A stretch of DNA of 64,000 nt from Nymphaea colorata (Eukaryota > Streptophyta > Magnoliopsida > Nymphaeales > Nymphaeaceae). The translations under genes were made by a program, and so were the position numbers. Shown here piece by piece: positions 57,652 through 64,000 of the stretch; position 1 is the stretch's first letter; each line of letters opens with the position of its first letter. The notes beneath the pieces were generated by a model. It had not been told where the DNA came from. It ran no database searches and saw nothing but the letters and a program-made list of their open reading frames with translations. The stretch spans positions 23,602,412-23,666,411 of the forward strand of contig NC_045139.1 in assembly GCF_008831285.2 (NCBI RefSeq), written 5' to 3'.

Positions 57652-60600
57652 AAAAACATAACATGTAAAGAAATGTGATCCAAATAAGTGAGGCAAACAA
57701 TGCCTTGTATCTTGAGAGCATGTGGTTGAATTTTCCATTTTTCCCATCATTTTCAACCATATAACAGACTTTTCCATGTATTATTGTTGCCTGGTTGCAT
57801 AATCCTTCTGTGTGGTATCCATACCTTCATTTCTTTTATTTTATATGAGATAAAATTCTAGCCAGAAAGTGATAGACATTTGTATTCATGGGAACCTTCG
57901 TCATGGATTGGTTTATGCAAGGGCCTACTTTGTCTTCGCTGGAGGACCATGTAAGCCACTTTCTATTGGTAAAAAGGATGTTTGAGGACAAGTGCATTAG
58001 TGCATGTGATGAAATCATGAAACACGTCTCATGCTTGAAGAACGAAGATACATTCAGATTGTGCACAAGGGCTATCTGAATTTAAATTTCATAGCCCTGG
58101 ACTGGTTAGGATGTCCAATCATGGTTTTTTGGCTGTCTTCACTGGTGCCATTAACCATAAACTTTTCAACTGAAAAAATATGCTGTATCAACCTAGATAT
58201 GGACACCCTCATTACTGACCAACTAGAGAGTGCCAACTTATGGTCCGCTTAGGGTAATGGGAGCACTGTTTGTTACACAGTCTACTTAGTGTGCACAATA
58301 TCATATAAGCATCCATCCCTCATTTCTTTTACTGTGAAAGTGGTTGTATGCATTCGCAATAACTGTTGCTATATGTATGTCCGTACTCCGTAGATCAAAT
58401 ACAAGATCTTTACAGTATGAACATACATTCTTAGCTGGCTTACATCATCAAAACAATATGGTAAATTTTATCTTCCATTTTGGCTTTCTATTCCACTTAA
58501 CTTTGTTTTTGAACTTTCAAGGGAGTCCACCCTCTCTGTCCTGTCGATAAGCCATTCCCACCAATCTGAGCCATTTTTAAGCATTTTTGGTTTTTGGTAT
58601 CATGTAGCTTTTGTGTTTAAGCTTTGTCAATGGGGAAAACTGGCTTATTCATGTTATGTGTCGTGCTGACTATTCTAAATGAAAAATTTAAACAATAATT
58701 GCCTGCCTTGGTTATGTAAATGTAATTAGCTCTGTAGGCTTCCTTGTCATAAGTCATGATCCAACCACCAGAACCATGCAAGCAAAACCCAGCTACATGC
58801 TATTCTTTGTTTATGGACATCTCTTTGTTTTTGTGATGTATGGTGGTTGATATGCTTCTAAGAGCAAGGGGGAAGCATGATGCGTTGTGGCTTGGCCTCC
58901 CTTTTATGCCCATTGTGTTGTGGCATGCACCTGGAACAGGCTACATGCCAGAGCCATTTGCTTGGCTATTATCAGTATCCAACAGATGTACATGCAGCAT
59001 ATGGTGTCTGAATATGATGCTATGAGAATCCAACACTTTAAAAATGCATCCTGCATGCATGCATGCACACAGAAACCAGAAACACAAACACATGCAGGAA
59101 ACAACACATACATATCTCTGGAGCAATGTCACATACCCCTTGAAGAAACTGTGTTTCAGTTTATGGACTAAGCTTCTACTATAATTTGTAGAATCATCAG
59201 GCTGAGGCTAAATTGACCTCATTAACAATTACCTTTTCGGATGCTCTGATTTCAAACTTCAGTTCGATATCTGAGAGGCCAGAGACATGACTTTGACACA
59301 ACTGTGGCTGCAGTTCATTGTATCTGGAACATGAATATCAGTTCCTGTTTCTAGGAGATTGCTTTCCTGCAATGGCCCTCGTACAAGGATCAATACACGT
59401 CTGATATTTAAGATTTTCAAAAGCACTTGTAAAATAAGATGACTGGATCAGGTCTTGATCAAGTGGGCCCCATGTGATTACTTTGGGAAATATATTTAAC
59501 CAGGAGCATACCTGAAAGATGAGGTTTGATAGGCCCAGTCTATTGCTAGCCATTACAAGCTGAGCCAATCTTGATCAAGCTTCACTAATTTTGACCTGGT
59601 AATGAGAATATCCCAATCATTTTTCTGGTAAGAGTTTCCAGTTGAAGCTTCCATGTTCTTTCTTGGACTGGACTTATTTTGAGTTTCTGCAAAGGTCTTA
59701 GGCTCTAGGCACTACTGCTTTTGACAATTTTTTCTTACTAATCAACAATTCTGTTAGAATAATCTTAAATTATGTCTCTTTCTCACAGTGGGCATTTACA
59801 GGATAGAGCTTAAACCACTTCAATTTAACAAGTTTGCTAAAAGAATACCATGGATGTTCACTTGTAGATCACTTCTATTAAAATCGATAGTATATGCTAT
59901 TTCCCTTTTTCTTTATTTTTGGCAGTTTTCTGTAGGCCTTCACTTTTTTCATTTTAGAAGTTTCATGTTTTATTACCTCTGTATCAGATTCTGAACGTTA
60001 GATTGTTCACTGTGATCGGGCGCAGGTAGGGCCTTGCATTTATGTCTTTAGCTGGTTAATCAGTAAGCAGTTATGTGCTTCTTTTGCCGCTTAAGTTGTT
60101 CCATCGCTAGGTTTGTATTATTTTCCTGTCCCTTCTAGAGAAAGGACTGGTTCCTGCTTTCGCTTCGGATTGACTGGCAACAATGAATGCAAGTCATCTC
60201 TGACTTGCCCGTTCTATTATTGGTTCATAATTTTTCGGAAGCAGTGAATCCATGGCAGGTTGCCTATTATTGGTTAATAATTTTGGCAAGTAGTGAGCCT
60301 ATGACTCGTGTTCCGAGGCACATGTACACAAACACACAACACAGAGCTCTCTAGCTAGAAAACATGTCTTTTAGAGAGAGAGAGAGAGAGAGAAATGTTT
60401 GTGGACATATGTATTTGTTATCTTTTACATGCAATCTAATTGAAATTTATTATTTTTATTTTTTTGAATTTTTATAAATTCAACCCTAATAAGTGTGGTT
60501 TATGGGGACTGCATAGTGGCAATCAGTTTCTAGATCACCATCCAGTATGTATTGGTAGTGGGAAGAAGCAATGAGTGAAAATGAATCAAATTCTGTATGC

Positions 60601-61800
60601 TTGAGGAAGCATTTTCTTGGTAAAAAAGCACAGAATGTTGACTTATTTTCTGAATTTGGAGTACTTTCTTGATTTTTTGGGGATTTAGATTTGAACTTTT
60701 TAAGATGATGGAATTACAGAATTTACTTCCTCGAGTGTCATCTCACCTGACTTTGAAAACCACATTCAAACTTCGACCAATTTTCTTGCCACTTTTGTTT
60801 CCATAAAAGGTTGCTTGGCAGCGATAGATGATCTTGTAAACTAGGCAAACAATTAAAAAAGATTTAGAAAATTGGTAATAAGCCATCTTTTCTTCGTGGT
60901 ATGAATGACAAAAATTTTCTTAAAAAAGGGTGCATTTAATTCTTTTTTAGCTAAAATCAGGGGTTGAATAATTTCGAAAACTTAAACTGAGTTTCGAGAA
61001 AAGAGTCCTGTAAATAAAGACAACATTTTTGGAACAGAGCTCAAGATTATCCATTACCCTGAATGGTTACGCCATGCACTCCCTTGGCCTACCCTGTTAG
61101 GGCCAGCGGTAAAAATAATTTTGCCAAATTAAGTACCTGATTTTAAGGGGGGGTTTTGCAAAGAATGATAATTTCTTTCTTTTTCCGAAGAATCGAGGAT
61201 GCATTGATTAGCAAAATTTATTTTTCCAAACTAGGTGCTAAAATTTAGATTGAAAACACTTTCTTGTGTAGGAAAAAGTTTGTAACTTCCATTTAAAGAA
61301 AGCTTTCAAAAGGCTTCAGATTATAATATCCTTGAAAATGTTATTTTGTTTTTTGAACCTGCTTTGATATTTTTGCTAACAAATTTTTTGAAACATGAAG
61401 TTCTTGTTGACATTTGCTTTCTTTCTTTGTTGGTAAAGAAAATTTTGTCATTTGAAGTTTGCTATGTTTTATGGTGTTCATTAGTTTCATTGCTCCTTTC
61501 CACATTGGAGGTTCCACATGAAATTTTGCATTCTTGCAGTTGGAAAATTGTGAGATGAATGTCTTTTAAATTATTTTGAAAAGCAACAAGATTTTCATCT
61601 AGAAACAAAATGATAGATCGTGAAAAAAACTTTGAGCTAAATATAAACTCCTTTTAGATAAATGGCAATTTGATATCTGGCAAGATTTTCTTTTAAAAAA
61701 AGTGAAAGGCTTAAAATTTCCTTGAAAAATGTTACATTGAAAAATTTGAGCCAAACAAGATACCCCTCCTTTGTAGCACATGAGGTTGATGACCCTAACA
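57652..61800. other. Downstream of the remorin, no gene seen
   Basis: Includes the remorin 3' UTR of unknown length, a (GA)n tract near 60374-60392 and a TGCATGCATGCATGCA-type run near 59053. No domain was recognised in any frame. Confidence 0.55.
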
Positions 61801-62582
61801 CTTAAAATTAAGGCTGGGCATCGGGTCGGGCCGGCCCGATAAAATTATAAAAACGGAAGCCCGGTATTGGAAACGGGCCAGCCCGAGGCCCAGCCCATTT
61901 AGAAACGAGCCAGGCCGGACCTGTGCAATATCGGGCCTCAGACTTTGATTTATGCCCGAGGCCCGGCCCGGCCCCATTATTAACGGGCCGGGCGGGCTGG
62001 ACTGAGCTTTTGGGAGGGTCGGGCCGGGCTTTCCTTTTCTTCATTTTTCCCCCTTCTCAAGTTTCTGAAAACTCTAACCCTTTACAACCCTAACCCCAAT
62101 ATCGAAAAGAGTTAATATGGAACTGGGCAATGGAAGCCAGCCGCTGCCATCCACTTCTCACCACCAACCTCTGCCGGCTACAGCGGACTCCCCACGGCCT
62201 TCTTTCTATGTCGCCTTCGCCCAACACCTCCTCCTCCGATAAGCCCAATGCCTCCTCCAGCGCCTTCTCCCAACGCCTCCTCTTCCGGTGAGCCCAACGC
62301 CTCCTCCTCCGCCTTCGCCCAATGCCTCCTCCTCCTCCGCCTAATGCCTCCTCCTCTGGCGAACCCCTTCCTCGCCGGTGCTGCCGCTCTTCGCCCTTCC
62401 CCTCCCTGAGTCCCTGCAAGTTTGTAACCTCAAACACCTACTTCGGTAAAAATAAATTTGTTGTTGGTTTTTTCGGGCCCCCGATAATCACAGTCGGAGG
62501 CTCGAGCGCGGCCCGTTAATTACCGGGCCGAGTACCGGGTACCCGGCGGTGGCCCGGCCCGATGCCCAGACTTACTTAAAAT
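61801..62582. mobile_element. GC-rich hAT-like non-autonomous element with 8-bp target duplication
   Basis: CTTAAAAT is present at 61801-61808 and 62575-62582. The element (61809-62574, 766 bp) begins TAAGGCTGGGCATCGGGTC. The inverted right end is TAAGTCTGGGCATCGGGCC, so the TIR matches at 17 of 19 bases, and TAAGG fits the hAT YARNG terminal rule. Both ends are packed with GGGCCGGGCC words. The centre holds a (GCCCAAYGCCTCCTCCTCC)-type minisatellite. It lacks a transposase and is far more GC-rich than the flanks. Confidence 0.85.
62218..62358. repeat. Degenerate CTCCTCC minisatellite inside the GC-rich element
   Basis: About five irregular units around GCCCAAYGCCTCCTCCTCC, with spacers of 24-33 bp. 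Plus-frame translation is Pro/Ala/Ser-rich and minus-frame is Glu/Gly/Arg-rich; neither is taken as a gene. Confidence 0.75.
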
Positions 62583-64000
62583 GGATATTGGCCGCTTCTC
62601 AGCCTCTATCTCAAGTCATGGTGCAACCCGGGTCCAATGAAACCACTCTATACTGAGACCCTAGTAAGGCTGAAATGATGTAGATTAAACTGTTCACGTT
62701 GGAGCACTACTAAAATGTGAACCTAAAGAAGCCTCTAGCCTACACAGCCATGCAGTGCATGTCTCTTGCAAAATCAACCAATCACCAGGAACCAATGTAG
62801 GTGTGGGCTTGTGTGGGCAGTTGCCCACACAAGCCCACATAATTCACTTTGTTACTATTATTATTTACATATTGGAGACTCCATATAATTTTGTATGTTG
62901 CATATCGGTTCTCCTCAAATCTAAGGTTTTTTTTTTTTTTTAAATATTAGTTCCCCTCAGCTGGCTTAACCAATCATGTGATTGAAAGGGGATGATAGAA
63001 GGCCGGAATGCAGAAATTCTCTAGCGTCACCACATTGAAAGGATGTAGAAGCGACCGAGGTCCTCAAAATAAGAAGTTTGAATGAGAATGAAGAGTCATG
63101 GAAAAGACTAAATCTTCTGAGTGTCTGAAAGAGTTTAAAAAAGAAAAAGCGTTAGTGAAGTATGTGTACAAAGATTGACATTGAATAAGGGTGAGAACAT
63201 ATGGAGCCTACACACGATGAATGTTTTGATTCAATATCCCAAACTGCCGGAATTTAGTCGTCGGAAAGGCTTCAGAGTTTTCAAGCCTGTTTGAACTTGT
63301 TCACATACAATCATAATTACTGTTCTTATGATTCACCTCTTTCAAAGTCTTGACTCTCGCCACAGTCAGCTTAGTGTTAAAGGAGTTCACAAGAGGAGTC
63401 ACCAACAGTTCCATTAAGCGTTCCCAAGGAAGGTTGCGCAATGGATGGGATTGGGTGTGGAAGGCGGCGAGTTTCCATTTCAAATCATCAGGGTGTCAAC
63501 TTTTCGTACTGCAAAAAAGGGACAAGTTGAGATGCAACAGAGGCGGCACCCCGAGGCACCAAAGGTAGTCCGTATACCCTCAGAAGATAAAGGGTTAGGT
63601 GAGGCTTCGGCCTTCACCCGGTGGTAAGTCTACCCGGCTCACCATAACAGTTCATCAGAGGATAATATTGGCACTTCATTAGCTCGAGTAGCATGAGGGC
63701 ATGAGTTATTTATATTGGAGATCCAACTGTCAATCTTGTGAACAAGGCAAGAGTGCATGTTACATGTTTGCTTATTCTACCACGTCTCCAGCAGTGTATA
63801 AGTATGAACTTGCATCACCAACATTCGTGATATATTGAAAACAAGTAGCGTTACCTTCTCCTTGAAGTGCTCTTCCTTCTCCTCGCTAAGGAGCACTAGC
63901 AATAAAATTTTAAATTTTTCAAGGGGCACCAATATATAAATGAGAAAAATTGTTCACAAATATCAATATAAAAATGATAATTCTTTTGGGGTTTGTGTGG
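62583..64000. other. Right edge of the window, no gene seen
   Basis: Frames up to 72 codons without recognised domains. An inverted repeat GTGTGGGCAG/TTGCCCACAC lies at 62811-62831. Nothing else supported. Confidence 0.5.

Noticed and set aside
58840-59171. Overlapping frames of 61-94 codons
   Set aside because: Open on both strands, with no domain, and covering CATGCATG and CACA repeats.
62090-62437. 115-codon Arg/Glu/Gly-rich frame on the minus strand
   Set aside because: It is the complement of the CTCCTCC minisatellite inside the GC-rich transposable element, not a gene.

Overview
The window is nuclear DNA of a flowering plant. It has spliced genes with GT-AG introns, plant-type Ty1/copia retrotransposons primed by initiator-methionine tRNA, hAT-type DNA transposons, long (TA)n tracts and low gene density. 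I cannot name the species from the sequence. No bacterial, organellar or CRISPR-like content was seen.

Three host genes can be modelled exon by exon. (1) A DEAD-box RNA helicase of the LOS4/RH38 (DDX19/Dbp5) mRNA-export class lies on the minus strand at 24113-4175: 8 exons, 475 aa, all helicase motifs present. Its intron 4 is 15.6 kb. (2) An ERD2-like (ER-lumen-protein-retaining-receptor family) membrane protein lies on the minus strand at 42053-27389: 6 exons, 276 aa, with a 12.8 kb intron 4. (3) A remorin lies on the plus strand at 55245-57651: 3 recognised exons, 364 aa, and possibly one missing 5' exon. Genes 1 and 2 are in tandem; gene 3 is divergent from gene 2, about 13 kb away.

The rest is mostly transposon debris. 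Helicase intron 4 holds a stack: copia element B (6325-17354, 5-bp target duplication GTCAT), whose 5' LTR is split by copia element A (6510-11628) and whose integrase region is split by a 736-bp TIR element (13721-14456, 8-bp target duplication CATGAAAC). LTR divergence (about 2% for A, about 8-9% for B) agrees with that order. The ERD2-like intron 4 holds a decayed copia on the minus strand (28957-32930), a second smaller member of the same TIR family (34959-35333), a 126-bp tandem duplication and several large composite microsatellites.

The intergenic space from 42.3 to 55.2 kb is AT-rich. It carries a CAGGGG-ended hAT-type MITE (43355-43540), a decayed DUF659 hAT transposase (about 45.8-48.1 kb, minus strand) and a tRNA-headed SINE-like sequence (about 52.75-52.98 kb). 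Downstream of the remorin, a very GC-rich 766-bp hAT-like element (61809-62574) stands out from the AT-rich surroundings.

I found no new gene system. The best leads are the two-copy TIR family with 8-bp target duplications and GACACGG/GATACGG-like ends, the GC-rich hAT-like element, and an unidentified exon-like reading frame at 26056-26367.
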